Below are positions 1-13,660 of a DNA stretch of 64,000 nucleotides, piece after piece. Made by a program: the position numbers and the translations under genes. Under the pieces are notes generated by a model. That model was not told the DNA's origin, made no database searches, and worked only from the letters and a program-made list of their open reading frames with translations. This DNA comes from Otis tarda. Taxonomy: Eukaryota > Chordata > Aves > Otidiformes > Otididae. The first letter of the stretch is position 1. Each line of letters starts with the position of its first letter. The stretch is taken from the NCBI GenBank assembly GCA_026413225.1, contig CM048591.1, positions 71,450,052-71,514,051 on the forward strand, given 5' to 3'.

Positions 1-1617
1 AAATTCAAATGCATGCATTGCAAGATTGCAAATCCCATGAAGGAAGAGCAATTGTTTATGGACACAGCTAGCAAGATGGCATAAGATTAAAGTACAAAGA
101 AATGTAGTTTGAATGTCAGAATAAAAATTTTCATGGTTAGATCTGCAACATTATGGAATATCTTCTGAAGAGAAGGTGAATATTCAACACCTGGCAATTT
201 AAAACTCCACTGGCAAAATCACTAGGGACTACACCAGAGGAAGTTCATCCATCTATGCTTTCTATAGCATGTAATTTGTTTTAAATCTACTGTACATGCT
301 TACAATACTGCTTCTTTCTAACTCTGATCAGAGTCTTTGTTTTTCTTGTCACTGATGTCTTTATCATTACCTTAAACATAGGACAAAGAAAATCAAGAAT
401 ATAATTTATGTTGTTAAATGGGAAATATTCAGATGGATAAATCAGGCTACAGTGATCTAACCAATGCAGAAGAAAAAGAACTGAATAAAATGCAATTTAC
501 TCATTGTTGAGATGAGTATAACGATGGAGGTCCCAGAGGAACTGAGTAAGGAGAGAGTGTTCTTAAGGATTGTTCTAGTTAGTTTGAAAGAAAGCAAAAT
601 GACAGAAAGGAGCAGAGGAAAGAAATATGGGGAAATAAAAAAAAATGTTCTGTGAAAAAAAATCTTGCAAGATGCAGTTATTGCCTGGGGATTACAGAAG
701 TAAAACTACAAAAATATGGTGCACAGAAAGGCTACTGATGCATACCTTTAGTCTCCCCGAAATTTTGAATGTAACTGTGTGACAGGGGAACACATAGAAT
801 TTTACATGCTACTCCTGTAAATGAAGAGTCTGATATTCCTACATATGATGCTTGAGTGGACTAAAATGTAGCAAAGCATTCATTTATGCTACTCTTATTC
901 AATGGACAAGCAATGGAATAGAGAAAATGATGGTCATTTTGACAGACCAATAGGCTAAAAGGCTTCTTTAAAAGACACTACTTTTCTCTTTAGGGTGAAT
1001 GATCAAGTGCTTATGAGCCTCTTCATTTATTTGATTCAACTTTACTCATAGAGATAATGCAATAGTCAGAACTTTTATGCAGCTGGCTGAGTCCATTTGC
1101 ATCCAGTTCTAGTATCTACACAAAAAAAATGCTGAAGATTATGACGTCGTTCTGTGACGAACTACCAGAATGAATGGAAAACTGAAAAGTAGGTTATTAT
1201 TGAGCTCCTAGAGTCACTCAGTTGGTCCAGCTTATCAGAGAGAGTTTTCAGTCAGAGGAAACGAGAAGCATCAACTCAAAGAGAAGATACAGGATTATAA
1301 CAGAGCACTTATACATAGCAAACAAAGGCAAGATGAAATCAAAAGGGATAAAAGCTGTAGTTCAGCAAATTTGATCCAGTTGTGTAACAACTAGTTTTAT
1401 AGTATCAGGTTACAACTGTCCAGGGATATCAGATAGTCCATCCCTCAAACTTTTTAAATCCAAGACTAGACATTATTCGAGGGGAGAGACTCTTGAGCAA
1501 CCACATAGCCAAATGCAGTGAATTTACAGGGACTGTAATACTGAAGATCAGATTAATGATTACAATAGTCCTTTCTGGTATTTAAAATTCTGAGCCTAGA
1601 AGTAATTTTTTTTTTTA

Positions 1618-1835
1618 ATTTAGTGCCTTTCATCCAAGGCATTTTAAGTGCTTAACAAACACTAATTAATTAATCCCCTCAACACTTGAGAACAGTGGGC
1701 AATTATTACTAAATCTACTTTGCAGATACGTAAGCTGTGGATCAGAGAGGTTAAATGACTCGTCAAAGGCTGTGCAACAAGCAAATACCAGATCTGGACT
1801 GCAGGAAAATCTAAGTTCCGAGGACTTGTAACTAC
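1618..1835 (-). mobile_element. MIR-like CORE-SINE remnant
   Basis: Read on the minus strand, the segment carries the hallmark MIR core: a GTCATTTAACCTCTCTG block at about 1744-1760, preceded by a stretch resembling the 'CAGATCTGG...TGTGCAA' part of the core. It ends with a tail resembling 'TTTGTTAAGCACTT' and 'CCTTGGATGAAAGGC' at about 1625-1660. This tail is the one I know from amniote (turtle, crocodile, bird) MIR-like SINEs. The copy is diverged, as expected for a very old insertion. The family assignment rests on remembered consensus sequence, not on an alignment. Confidence 0.65.
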
Positions 1836-2234
1836 AGTAACTGTATTATATTCTGGACAGAACAAGGTTGATTTTCTATTTTCTTAGCAGTCAGGTGGCC
1901 TTAACGGTAAAGAAACAGATCTGAACAGAAGAGGTGAGGGACTGGAGTGCTGATCTGTAAAGCTGCGAAGTTAGTGAAAAGATACCAACGAGAGAATACA
2001 GTTTATCTAACAAAACCCAAACCAGCTAATGATATTAATAAAGCTTGGGGTGCAGTGCTTTTTCTTTGTCTAAAAAAGATGATGGAACACATTTGTAAAG
2101 CCTTTAAAAGGCGCTGCTTTTTTGAAGCTACTCAGCACCGACAGCGTACTCTGACTTTTCGCTGCCTATCTGATTAAATACAGCTTGGTGCTGCCTGGTA
2201 TCAGCGTGCCGGGTGTTCATAAATCCTGGTCTGG

Positions 2235-2312
2235 ATTCTGCTGCATTAAACTGGGCAAAATTCCGATTTCACTGAAGTCAATAGTAAAACCCTTCCAGAC
2301 TTCAGTCTTTTA
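2235..2312. repeat. Ancient dispersed repeat, copy 1 (CACTGAAGTCAAT type)
   Basis: The segment contains GGCAAAATTCCGATTTCACT followed by GAAGTCAATAG. It aligns by eye with the copy near 3575-3632, and it shares the TGAAGTCAAT core with copies near 26.8 kb and 54.9 kb. Motifs of this kind (a near-palindromic 'ATTGAAGTCAATGG') are widespread in reptile and bird DNA as remnants of an old interspersed repeat. I cannot name the family. Confidence 0.4.
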
Positions 2313-3574
2313 ATTTGTGTCGCTCCAAACTCTCAGTCCAAATGAGAATTTTCACTCCTATTACATTTTATTTCTCCCCTTATGTTTGCCTGGGGAGTAA
2401 TTTCTCCCTCTTGTTTGCATCATCCTATTAAATTGGACCATGGAGAACCTGTGAAAACAGAATGAAAGCTCTGAGGCATGCCTTTCACAGTGTTTTCTCT
2501 GCAGCATACTTCCTGAGTTGAGAAGCTTAGTCCTAGTGAGGTTCATAATAGAAGAGTATTTTTGGTACTGCTGGAGAATGAAGCCAGGACAGCAGTATTC
2601 CACAGTTCTGGTTTCTTAATAATGTGGCTCCTCCAGAAATCATGACACCATTAGGCAAGTCTTCCTGTTGATTATTCAAGAACAGCTGAGGAAAGCACAC
2701 AAAAAGGATCTGTACATTTCAGAACTAAAATATCGTGCTGTTGTATTTGTGGATACCAACCTGCTGAGTTAGCAGTGATCTGTAACTCACTGCCATCCCT
2801 AAATTCAGGCATCTACAGAAAAGTCACAGCTAAAGACTTGAAGCAAATGCTCCTAGAAAAGTACCAAATGCAAGTGCCTCGCACCTCCCAGTAAAAAAAA
2901 AAGAAGACAAAACTCTTCTCTATCTTCTTTTGTAAAATATATTTACATTGTTGAGTACCTAAACACTGCACTTTATAATTTTTGTTCCTGTGCATGCTTC
3001 AGGGTGGATTGTCAGTGTCCAGTGATGATTCTTAGAAACACAAGAATACAATAGATCTCCTAGAAGTGAGACCATGGATTCAGTGCCTTGCTACGTAGGC
3101 ATCTTTGCTTCACATTACTGCTTGAATAACCATGGGCTAGTTCATCACTGCCAGATTGTTATGACTTCTATTCCTGCTTGAATCACCTCCTGTTTGCATA
3201 TAATGTCAAGTGAAAATGCTAATATGACTGAATGTAATGCATTATTTCATTCTAACTCACAATCAGCCTAATATATTTTCCCTTGTTTACAACGAACTAT
3301 ATTTTCCATACATACTCCTGCCCACTCCTTGACTAAACAAGATCTATCTTCATACCTGCAGAATGCAACAAATCAGAGAATCTTCTTTTATACTTTGGAG
3401 TGAAATTTGCAAGCTTCTGAAATCCATTAAAATATATACCATATTTATTTTTCTGTTAGCTGCAAATAAAACACAATTATGTTAGGAGATCTGGCAGAGT
3501 ATTCTGAGATTTAACACCACTTTGTTGCGTATTGCAGCTATTCTGTTTGCTGCTGTTAGGTTACTCACTCACTG

Positions 3575-3632
3575 TGCGCAAAATCCAGATCTCAGTGAAG
3601 TCCAGGAGGAATTTTGCCTCTATCTTTCTAAG
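3575..3632. repeat. Ancient dispersed repeat, copy 2
   Basis: GCAAAATCCAGATCTCAGTG followed by AAGTCCAGGAGGAATTTTGC lines up with the copy at 2235-2312, with the same order of motifs and no large gaps. It is a short, diverged fragment of the same unnamed family. Confidence 0.4.
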
Positions 3633-6600
3633 TAGACCAAATAAAAAACTCCAACTGGAAAAGGTCTAGGCCCATACACATGACTGAGAAGTTATTGGCA
3701 AGCAAGGCTGAATACTTTCAAACAATTGTTATGCATATGCAGTACAAACAATAGGATATTGTGTATGTGGAAACTTTGTGCAAGGTCTGAGACCTTTACT
3801 GCTTCTGTATCTTTTGATTTTAAACTGCCACTTCTTTTAAAATGCATGCTACCAAATTACAGCCAGCTCTTATAAATCAGTAACAAAAGCAAAGAGAAGC
3901 TAGAGAATATCAGGATAATGCAAGTGCAACTATAGCTGTCAAATGTAACCTGACTTGCTTTTTAAGTGCAGTTGCTTAAATGAGTATAAGAAAAACAGAT
4001 AAATACAGTAGATGAGGAAAAGGGGAAAGGACAGTAGAAGTGTCTTGGGAAAACAATACAACAAAGCATCTATTTTTTTTTCAGTTCTCTAAAGGGCTGA
4101 CATGCCGGGTACTGTTCTTTTCCAACCTTTTTTCTTTTTAAATGCTTCCAAATAGCTTTAATATATTCCATCTATGCTTAAAGAAAATAATGAACTGACA
4201 AGTAGATGATACTTTGAAGGGATTAACTGACTGCTGCGGAACAAACTAGATCAACTGCAAACTACCCCGAAAACTTAGTGAACTTATTATTTATAGATCC
4301 TTTCTAACAGAAAAGCAATATAGTCAAAATTAAGTAGTCTTGCTTTGAAAATTGTAGTTATTTTGATAAACAGTGCTGTCACAGCAACAAACGTGAATGC
4401 CACAAACTCTAGATCATTCGCTTTCATGTAAGGTTTACAAGGTTTCTTGTGAGAATACCTCATAGTTAAAGTATGTCTTCCCTTGGGGATCACACAAGCA
4501 TTTAATTTTTGTTTTGGCATTGGGCCCATTGTGTTTATGAGTTTCTTTGGAGAAGTGGAATTGATGACCACAAAGGAAAAATTGAGAGTTTCTTATTTTA
4601 AACCATTATTACAACCTTTCAAGATTTTAGGAAAAAAAAAAAAAAAAGCTTTCTTCCATATATATATATGTATAAAAAGAGACTTTGTTGAAAAAAAGCC
4701 TTGGAGTTCCATATTTAGCCTACCAATATAAACAGTCATATCAGGCTTTATACTGTAGGGTCATTTATTGTGCTATAATGATATCCTTTGCTGTTTTGCC
4801 CAGCTACAGTAAATAACGTGTACTCCACTCTCTTGATCTGCAACAAACAATGTTTTTCTTGGCAAACATAAGTTTGCAGGTAGAACACCAACTCAGTTGA
4901 ATATTCTTTGATTTTTCACATAAGCTTTACAATTATTAATGAAAATTTATCATACATTTTATTAATCTTGATTTCTCATTGATCATATATTTAAACTTAC
5001 ACTACAGATACAAGAATCCCTTAAGTACTAAAGCCAATGCAGTGGAGCATGAACTTACAGGTACAAGTCAAGCAAGAGAAACCCTGCTGGGGCACATCTG
5101 CATGATATTGGCAGGACTGCGTTAAGTGTGTTGCTTCAGCTCTTCTCATAACTGACTCGCAAGCCACTCTTTCAGACAATTTTCATGGATGCTGGGCACA
5201 ATCAGTTATGTTTTCTAATGATACACTAATTTTCTTTTATTGTAACTTGTGGAAGATTTAGGTGCTGTAGGCCTACTCCTGTTGAATTCAGTCTCATAAA
5301 ACTCTAGGCATTCTTTACGGCACCAAAGACAATGAGAAATGTATATGCTCAGTGCGTCACAGTATCAGTTAGTGCCTTCCAGGAGCAGCAAGTTTAACTG
5401 AGCACTGCTATACAGCAGTTGCAGTGTCAGTCGTGCACTGCATTTGAATAAAGAACATCCATTCTGCTGCTTATTAGGTCATGTAGACGAATGCTGAATT
5501 TAACCTCGGGGATCTGTTAAGTGGGAAGATGTGGCAATAAATTATGTGACAAATTCCTCCTGATAAAGTTCTGATATTTTAATATATGTTAAAGGAATGA
5601 CAAACCGGTCAGATCCTGGGTAACTTAGTAATAAAAAATCCCACTGTGATTGACCTCAGACGTTTAGTGTCACATTCTGGTTTGATTTGTCTGGTTTTTT
5701 TTTTTTTTCCTTTTCACTTTTTTCCCCTCTGAAGTAAGGTTTAATTAATTGTTACTCCTATTTCTTTGCTCAGAGAAGATGTAGCAACATTTGCACAACA
5801 GAAAACAACAATTGTCACTCAAACTGAAAACCTTTTTACTGTCATAAATGATTGCAGACCTGTTGATTTCACCAGCAGCCTTTAGAGTAACATGATTTTC
5901 CACTCTTTTTCTGCCATATGTCTGTTGACAAAGGATTTCAGAGGTATCAAAAAATTACTGTTTGTTTTGTTTTGTTTATGCAGAAATGCTAAATGTTCTA
6001 ACACAAAGGATACACAGTGGATTTTACAAGATATTAATAATCCCTTCTAATTAAGAAATCTGCTTATGAATGCTTTCCATCATCATATTTCTACCCTTCT
6101 ATTATTTATCTGTAATTGCTCAATTCTTGACTTTGGCATTTCCCTTTCACAATTATAAGACAGTCTTACATTTCCAAACTGTTCTTTAGTAAATTGTTAG
6201 CTGAATTCCACTATCTCCTCTGATTTCTTCACTTTGAAATGGAAGTTTGATATAATTAGTTCTGAGAACACCTTTCCAAAGTCAAATATAAGATGCATGT
6301 CTTTGGACTGCATATGGCAAAGGTCCAAAATGAAAGATAGTAAAAGCAAATGATTGCCAAAAAGATGTGAAATTAATTTCTTAACTGTACAAGTCTTCTG
6401 TAACTTTAATTTCAAAAAGTAATATTTTCATGAACAGTTTTCATTAAGCAGTGCAAAATCTGTACAAAAGCTAAGCTGAGATGGAACACATAAAAAAAAA
6501 ATCATAATGAAACAAGAGGGATCATGAGTGCCAAAAAGAGTACTTTCTTTCATCTAACTTTGTAACATTATGGTCTAAGAAAATAAAATTCTCATATTTT

Positions 6601-9600
6601 CTTCTCTAATAGTACAATGCTTTGCAAGGCTATGGCACAGCTGATGATAAGACGAACAATATTCACTTAGAACTGGCAGAAAGCAGACAATGTCATGCAA
6701 ACTTCTGCAATCTTTTCTAAATTAATTATCCACTGACAATGAGACTATAATCAAAGTCTTGCTAAGCAGGCCTAAAAAATTTTAACCTTATTCTTTTTTT
6801 TGCTTCTGGCTTTCCATGACCATTATCAGACTGGCATTTGTCAAGCTGACATCTGTTTTGTTGGCATAGATCACACACGGCAGCTAACTCCCCTGTGTTC
6901 TTGTTTGGCTGAGTCTAATCTATTGGAATTCAAGAGACAGCCAAACTCAGTATATGGTATGGAACAGAAAAGGCTGCATACAAAATCTACAACAGAAGTG
7001 CTATGTCAGTGGTCCTCTCTGATTTAGGAATAAAAAGGGTTAAGAAAATGTTCTCCTAGTCCCTTCTTTCATGTCTCTGTCTTGAAAGTTGTGTTTTAGT
7101 TGCTTTCCAAAGTTTCTTTAATAACTCTTTTCTTTTTATTATGTATTGGAATTGACACAAACACAGGACTGCAAATGCCAGGTACCCAGTCATGAAGGTG
7201 AGATCTGCTATTTAAAAAACACTTAGGGTTCACTCTTTAACCTCAACTCTGCAAACTGTACAGAAATGTATTTTTTAAATGAAAGGGTGGATTTTATCTT
7301 AGTCACATGATTTTAAGAATGGGATTTTCAATGAAAAACTCTCTTGGAGTACAAACAGTATAGCTAAAGACACTGCAAGTGTCTTCCACATTGCCTAAAG
7401 TAAATGTGTGTTCAGCATTTTGTCACTGAAACCCCTGAGATTTCTTTCCTCCAACTAAGACCTTCCCAGGTGCATAGCTGCAGACAGACTTCTCCAGAAT
7501 TTCCTTGCTAATTAATTGTAATAACATATATCAGTCTTGTTTCTGTTTGTTCGTTTAACCAGATAAGATTTCCTCCACAACACAAAGGACCTTGTTCCAT
7601 TACTGCAGTACCAATGGAACTGTTGTTCTACAAAATAAACAGTCAGAAGCTACACCCAGCATCCTCTGAGGTAACCTTTATACCTTGCCAACAGCCGCCT
7701 TGGAAGACCACCATCTGTACAGACCATGTGCCCGCCGTGGCACGTAACAACTCACTATCAGGTCTGTTGCTCCTGCTAAGGCAGCAGCTCCTCTGCAAAT
7801 GGCTCTCCAGCATGTCATGCACACAAAGCTTGTATTTGCAAAGGAACTCTGAAGCTTCTGAAACGGAAGGACTATCTTGTGCCATTTCGTTAGATTTGCA
7901 TATAAACTTCTTAGAGCTGTCTTTAGACTACAAAACCCTACTCGTTGCTTGTGCTACATATCAGGGCAAGTGCCTCCAGTGCAAAGAGAGCAGAGTTGTA
8001 GCATGACCTGTAATAACTTACTTCACAGCTCTTTGTGTTTGTTGGTTTGGTTCTTGGGTTTGTTTTTTTTTTTTTCCTGTTGATTCATTTTCACTAATGT
8101 GAGTAATGTTAGTTGATGGGTGGTGCTGCGTGAGGAGAGAACCTTTGCTATGCACTGGAAGATACACACAAGCCAGCACAGGGTTTTGTGACAGATAGGA
8201 ACTGTTTATGAATTTATGGCTTATGATTTATATGTGAAATGGGCAGCAAGGATGGTTGCAGCTTTGCAAGCTTAAACTGAAAATTATTTTGAATGTTCAT
8301 TAAATTCTGAAAAGTGTTAAAGAGTATTTTGGGAATTTTTTTACTCTTGTAAAGTGTGTTATTAATAATAAAAATCAATAGTCATGTTTACTACATAGGG
8401 CTTGAAGGCAATCAAATACATGGTTTCCATCATGTTTCCAGATGATAACAGTAGTCCACCCCTCTCTTGATCTTCTAACTTGTTTTCCTTCATTTAATCT
8501 GAACATAGAAAAAACCCTGCTAGCTGTCCATCCCATGCAACAAGACTTAAACAACTAACAAACAAAAGACAGCATGCCCATAAACAAGATCAATGATATT
8601 ACTACAAACCAAGAAACACATTTGCAAACACATATTTCTTGTCATATATTATTTTGAATTCAGTATTTGGTTGTACCTGCAGATGTACTTCTCTTAGTTT
8701 TCTGTTTTTTTGTTTGTCTGTCTGTTGTTTTTTTTTAATCTCCTTCTGTCTAGTTTGAAAAGACTGCTTAAAAACTGAGTTCCTAAGCAAACACTGATGT
8801 TCCACACCACCAGCTGCAGTTACTCACTGCAGAGAAAGCATCTTGAAAAGCTAACATTCATGAAGAGGACTGTGGAAAAATGCACTTTCAGCATAGGCAT
8901 TTGAACAGCAAGCAACATAAAATAGCATTTAAAAATATCACTTAAAAATATCACAAGGTCAAACGGGATTATTATTTACCTTAACTGGTTTCAATCCTGC
9001 CATGTTATCATAGAAGATGCACAGATGCTGAAATGAGAGCCTGCTCATGTAACGTAATGTGTATAATGTGTATAGTGTATCTGCTCGATACAGAGCTTTT
9101 TGCAGGAGTGAAGAGGAATCTGTGGTACAGCTATATTCATACTGTCCACTGTATCTGATTGCTTTTTTTTTTGGTTTTCTACTTTAGTTTTACAGTATAG
9201 TACTTAATCTTTCTTGCACCTATGAGCTTTAAGTACTTGTCTCTACAGTGATAATACCAAAATTGGAGGTTTTGTAAGATACTGGCTCTGCAATAAATTA
9301 AGATTGAGCAATAGCTTTCAGAATTTTTTTTAAAAGATCTTTAAATTAATGTCTTTAACTTGGAGAGTGTGGAAGAACTGAAGTGCACAGCAAAAAGGAA
9401 AATTTCACACTTATCCTAGGACCACTGATTCTCTTGCTTTGGCTTTATCCCTGGGCTATTCCAGTAATTCTTACTGATTCAATATTAATGACAAATCAGT
9501 GCAACGGGATTCGCTTTTTATAAATCCAGAAACTGTACATAGGATCTTGACTGAGTAGAAACAAATGCTTTTATTTGGACTTTCAAAATGGCAGTATTAA

Positions 9601-10284
9601 AAATATTTTAACCTGCACAGGCAGATATTTAGAGCTCTTTGTGTCAATAAACAAATTCCTCATAATTAGGTATTTAGCAAACATGAACCAAAATATTTGA
9701 AAAGACCAACAAACGTGAACTTGAATGGCAACACACTATATCTAAGTTATTACCTTTATATTTGGAAGGAATATTCGAAGTGGATTTTTCTACTGTCTCA
9801 AGGGGTAGATAAGTGCCCTGCTTCCATTTATGTTTTTGAAAATCTCCCCCCTTGTAATTCTTTTTATCTCAAACTTAAAAAAAAGAAAACAAAACCCAAA
9901 ACAAACAATAAAATGTCAGTATAAAGCCAGGAAACCTTTTGTTTTCTTCTCAAAGTTTTCCTCAATGTATTAAATTTCTGAAGTTTCCAGACTAACATCC
10001 GAATAGTTATGTGCTGAAGAGGTCGTGCCTAATTTGTGAACTGAAGCTCTTTTGACTGGTCAGCCAGATACGCAGATTTTGAACTGACAAACTGAATTAG
10101 AAGCTGAGCTGATAACTGTAGATAATATTCATAAAAAACAACAGCAAATTCTTAAGAACTGTATGCAAAAAGAAGTATGTATGATTTCTGGACACAACAA
10201 CAAGCCTGAAAATGTCTCTGGATAATATCACCCCAAAAGATGCCTAGAATTCATTACTGTATTTTGTGTTATGGCATCTTCTTT

Positions 10285-10442
10285 TTTTTTATACAAGGAT
10301 CTCAAAGTTACTCCTTCGAGTAACTATCTGAAAACATGAAGTTATTGAGCCTCTGTACATCACAGTAAAGTAAGCATCTATGTTTTCTCTGGTTGGTAGA
10401 GTGGAAAATGAGGGTTAGAGATGCTAGGGAGTTGCCAGACAG
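10285..10442 (-). mobile_element. Degenerate MIR-like SINE remnant
   Basis: On the plus strand the order ACAAGGATCTCAAAG, GAGCCTCTGTACATCACAG, AAGTAAGCATCTATG, GAAAATGAGGGTTAGAGATG, GGGAGTTGCCAGA follows the antisense order of the amniote MIR-like element. There the equivalents are AAGGATCTCAAAGCGC, GCCTCACAACAC, TAGGTAA, GGGAAACTGAGG and CAAGTTGCCCA. It lies in the same orientation as the copy at 1.6-1.8 kb but is more diverged. Confidence 0.45.
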
Positions 10443-10626
10443 TTTAATAAAAAGAATATAAAGAATCTTAATTTAATTCCTCTGTTCTAGCCAGCTGAAA
10501 ATACTCACACACAGAAGTAAACATTGGGTCAGGTTTGTCTGCAGCCATTTCATTCTGTTCTCTCCCATAAGATTATTTCTTCCTCTCAGAGGAAAAAAAA
10601 ATGAAAAAAAAAAATCCATGTATGCA

Positions 10627-10649
10627 ACACACACACACACACACACACA
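10627..10649. repeat. (AC)n microsatellite
   Basis: An uninterrupted AC dinucleotide run of about 11 units, flanked by A-rich sequence. The open frame that runs through it is not coding. Confidence 0.95.
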
Positions 10650-12084
10650 GTCTCTCACAGGTAAATGTATCTGAGAGGGAAAAAAACATCTTAAAGTTAG
10701 AGAAATCACCTTGAAAGAAAGCTCTTATCTTACTCAAGAATATTTGCAATCAAATGATGAATACATTTCTCTGTAAAGAATTCAGTGATTCTCTCTAACA
10801 GTACTATTTATGCCTTTGGTACCTACTCCTCTCTTATGGAAATTAGTCTAAGATTTTGTTCTGTATTACTCTTTGACAACTCACAGTATCAGGGATTACA
10901 GTAAAAGATAAGAGAATATGTAACAATTAACCATTCCATTCAGTTATTAATTTGCAAAACTTGAAGCTGAGATTTCTTCTAAGTCATTTTTAGCAACATA
11001 TTTATGGGATCAGAGAGTGATTAAAAATATAAGAAAGTGTGATGCTTTCAGGTCCACCAATAAACAAAAAAGCTATATTTGTGTACTATCCTTTTAACAA
11101 AACGTCAAAGATTATTTAAACACAGACCACTAGAGGATTATCTATTTTTCTGCTTGGCTGTCTTTAACCAAATTCTACTGAAAGTGAAACACATTATTTA
11201 AAAGTCCACATTTTCACAAAATTTAGACAAAAAAAAGTTTTACGATGCAGCTATATTATTCACTGATTTGCAGTACACATCCATTTTTCCAGAAAGATTT
11301 TCCTTAATTCTCTGAGTTTTAACAAAAGGGGAAAAAAACCATAGGAGTCACTTGTTTAACTCACTTAAAGTTACCAGAGTTAACATCAGAAAAGAGGGAT
11401 TGAGCACTACTAGTTAGTCTGACTTCTGAAGCATTACTCGAATTTATAAAAGATAAAAATCATACACACAAGACATAGGAAAAAATGTAGAGATATCTTT
11501 GTTATTGTTTGTATTTCATGGGTGCTAAAGTATCTTTGAATGGCAAAGAAAATTATTTAAATTACTGTAACAGTACTACCTACATTGTAAAGCCAGAACT
11601 CATTTGTATCTGTTTAAGACACTAAATATTGCTGAACAATGATAGAAGCACCATGTCTATTTTTAAGGGAAATCATCAGAGAAAGAAAATCTACAGATCT
11701 ATCACTTTTCCCTGCGACAAAGTCTTAAGCTCTGCTTAGCTTGATTATTTTGAGGAACACAATCAATTAGCACAGTACAGCATATCAATACACTGAAATT
11801 CTGTGCAGCTACCACGGAGGTACATGCTGCACAGCGTGTGCTGAAGACTCATTTACATTGGAAACCTGGCGATCCAGGGGCAGCTACAGAGGCTTGTCAG
11901 GGGCAGTTTCAGATGCTTAATGTGGATTTTTCTAAACACTGTATTAAAACTAGTTTAACTGATGTTGAATCACTTGCTAACAGTCTTTACCTTTCTGCCA
12001 AATGAAGGCTAATGCCAGAGGCCACTGGTATACAGAAGCACTTTACAGCCATGATATCAATAATTGTCTAGTTGTGTAATCATG

Positions 12085-12165
12085 AAAATGGAGAGTGGAC
12101 TAGATGACCTGCTTCTGGGTATTGGGTATTTGATGGGCTCATATGAATAGGCTATGATGTAGCAA
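12085..12165 (+). mobile_element. Possible CR1 3'-end fragment
   Basis: GAGAGTGGACTAGATGACCT resembles the conserved CR1 3' region 'GGTTGGACTAGATGATCT' on the sense strand. A downstream CTATGATG near 12150 could be the worn terminal octamer repeat. The match is short, so chance or another LINE is possible. Confidence 0.3.
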
Positions 12166-13345
12166 AAAGCTAACTTTTTGTTCATTTAAGTATTATTTTT
12201 ATACTAGCAGAATTAATTACTTCTTATGTTGAGTCCAAAGAATTTATGTCTTTGTATTGTTTATAAACTAATAAGACACAGTCACCTACAGCTTGCTTGC
12301 TAAGCAAAACAGGGGAAAAAAAGGTATCTTCCTGCTATAGTTAGTCTTTTTTGGAGGTTATTTTCAGTTATTAATAGTTTGACTCCTTTTAACAGCTTTG
12401 TACGTGTTGAAGAAAAAAACCCCAAGTACTATAAGGGTATTTTAGACACTAGATCAAGCTCAGAGTCTGCTACTAAAAGGTGTTTTAAGTTATACATACC
12501 AGACCCTCACTCTTTGTCTGTGATGCTTGTCACAAGGCATGAGCAAAGAGAAGAAAAATCATTAAGCTTTCCTTACAAATGTGGCTGAGGAGATGCTTCA
12601 GAAAGAAATGTGTTAATTTATTCTGCTTCCTGTAACAGCAGTGGTTTCCACATGTCTGTCCGTGCTGGCGAGGAAAGACTACGGAAACACTGGATGTCCC
12701 CCGTTCCTATTGAAATATTTCAGTCCAAAGATAGCAAAACATTGTAAATGCTGGGGGTCTTTTAATGAAAAGGAATGAAAAAAAGTTTGGTTTTATGGCG
12801 CCTGTTACACCTGGGGTATTCAGCTGATGTACTTCATACCCTGCTACCACTGATCTGCAGACCTTAACATATTAAAAATAAGGCTGAAGGAAACCATAGA
12901 GAGAGAACATTTAGACAAGTTTTTAGGCCTTTCGTACAGATCCTTTGCTAAAAAAAAAAAAAAATTAAAAATTTTAAAAAATCAAGGGATTCGAGTGTTT
13001 CTGTTTAGCTCCAGTCTGTTCGCCCTCGCTTCAATCGCTTCCGAGGGGACGACGAAGAGCATAAGCCCCGCGGTCCCCCGGCAAAAGGCCGGGCAGATCA
13101 GGTGGTGCGCCCGTGGAAGATTAACCTGGAACCCCTTTTCGCGCTGAGAAAAAAAACATGCCAAAAAAAAAAAAACAAAAGGAAAAAAAAAAACCAAAAC
13201 TAAAGGAAAGCGGGGCCAGCCGCCCGCCGCGCGCATCCCCCCACAGACGCGCCCTCCCCCCGCCGCCCCCCGCCGCTCTGCGGCGCCGGCCTCCGCCGCT
13301 GGGGGGAGTCGGGGCGCTTCCGAACGGCGGCGCGGCGGGCGGCGC

Positions 13346-13377
13346 GCCCGGGCCCAGCCCCGCCCGGGCCCAGCCCC
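13346..13377. repeat. 16-bp perfect tandem duplication in CpG island
   Basis: GCCCGGGCCCAGCCCC occurs twice back to back (13346-13361 and 13362-13377). Each unit contains the palindrome CCCGGG, and the C-runs on this strand give G-runs on the other. Probably slippage within GC-rich DNA. Confidence 0.9.
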
Positions 13378-13501
13378 GCGGGCACTGGCGGCGGGGCGCC
13401 GCGCAGGCCGCCGTCGCCGCGGCAACGCCAGTGCCCGCCCTCCCGGAGGAGGAGGCGGCCCCGCCCCGCCCCGCGCCGCCCCGCCCCGCTGGCGGGAGCC
13501 G

Positions 13502-13510
13502 CTCACCTGC
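13502..13510 (-). other. Consensus splice donor on the minus strand within the CpG island
   Basis: Read on the minus strand the site is GCAG|GTGAGC, a near-perfect match to the vertebrate 5' splice site, lying in GC-rich first-exon-like sequence. If used, it would end a minus-strand exon at 13507, whose transcript starts somewhere between about 13.6 and 14.4 kb and runs away from EFNA5. The minus-strand open frames there start with GTG or are low-complexity Arg/Ala/Gly/Pro, so any product is most likely non-coding. In GC-rich DNA a chance donor is possible. Confidence 0.35.
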
Positions 13511-13660
13511 CCGCGCTGCGCGGCCCCGCGGCTGCCGGCGGCGCTGAGGCGGCGGCGCCTCCCCAGCGGAACCGGTGTCGGCCGGCGGGGCAGCTGCCAC
13601 CTTTCCCCGCCGGCGCGGTCGCTGCCGAAGGGGGTGGGGTGCAAGGCGAAGCGGAGCGGT

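Larger units (their letters stand above)
1..12940. other. Upstream intergenic DNA, AT-rich, no gene recognised
   Basis: This stretch is AT-rich, with stops in all frames and only short open frames that show no recognisable protein family, codon bias or splice-site framing. It holds old repeat remnants listed separately, a short CA microsatellite and scattered T- or A-runs (for example near 4629-4643, 5695-5708 and 8060-8073). It precedes the EFNA5 promoter island on the plus strand, so it is presumed 5' flanking sequence. Distal enhancers are possible but nothing in it can be called as one from sequence alone. Confidence 0.7.

Noticed and set aside
1142-1158. CRE-like TGACGTCG with a nearby TGACGA
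   Set aside because: Seven of eight bases match a CRE, but it stands alone 15 kb upstream in AT-rich DNA; too weak to call.
4287-4571. 94-codon minus-strand frame
   Set aside because: No recognisable domain, AT-rich, no splice or promoter context; length is within chance for the composition.
7614-8006. 130-codon plus-strand frame
   Set aside because: No family resemblance, no codon bias; considered as a processed pseudogene but no known protein is recognisable in any frame.
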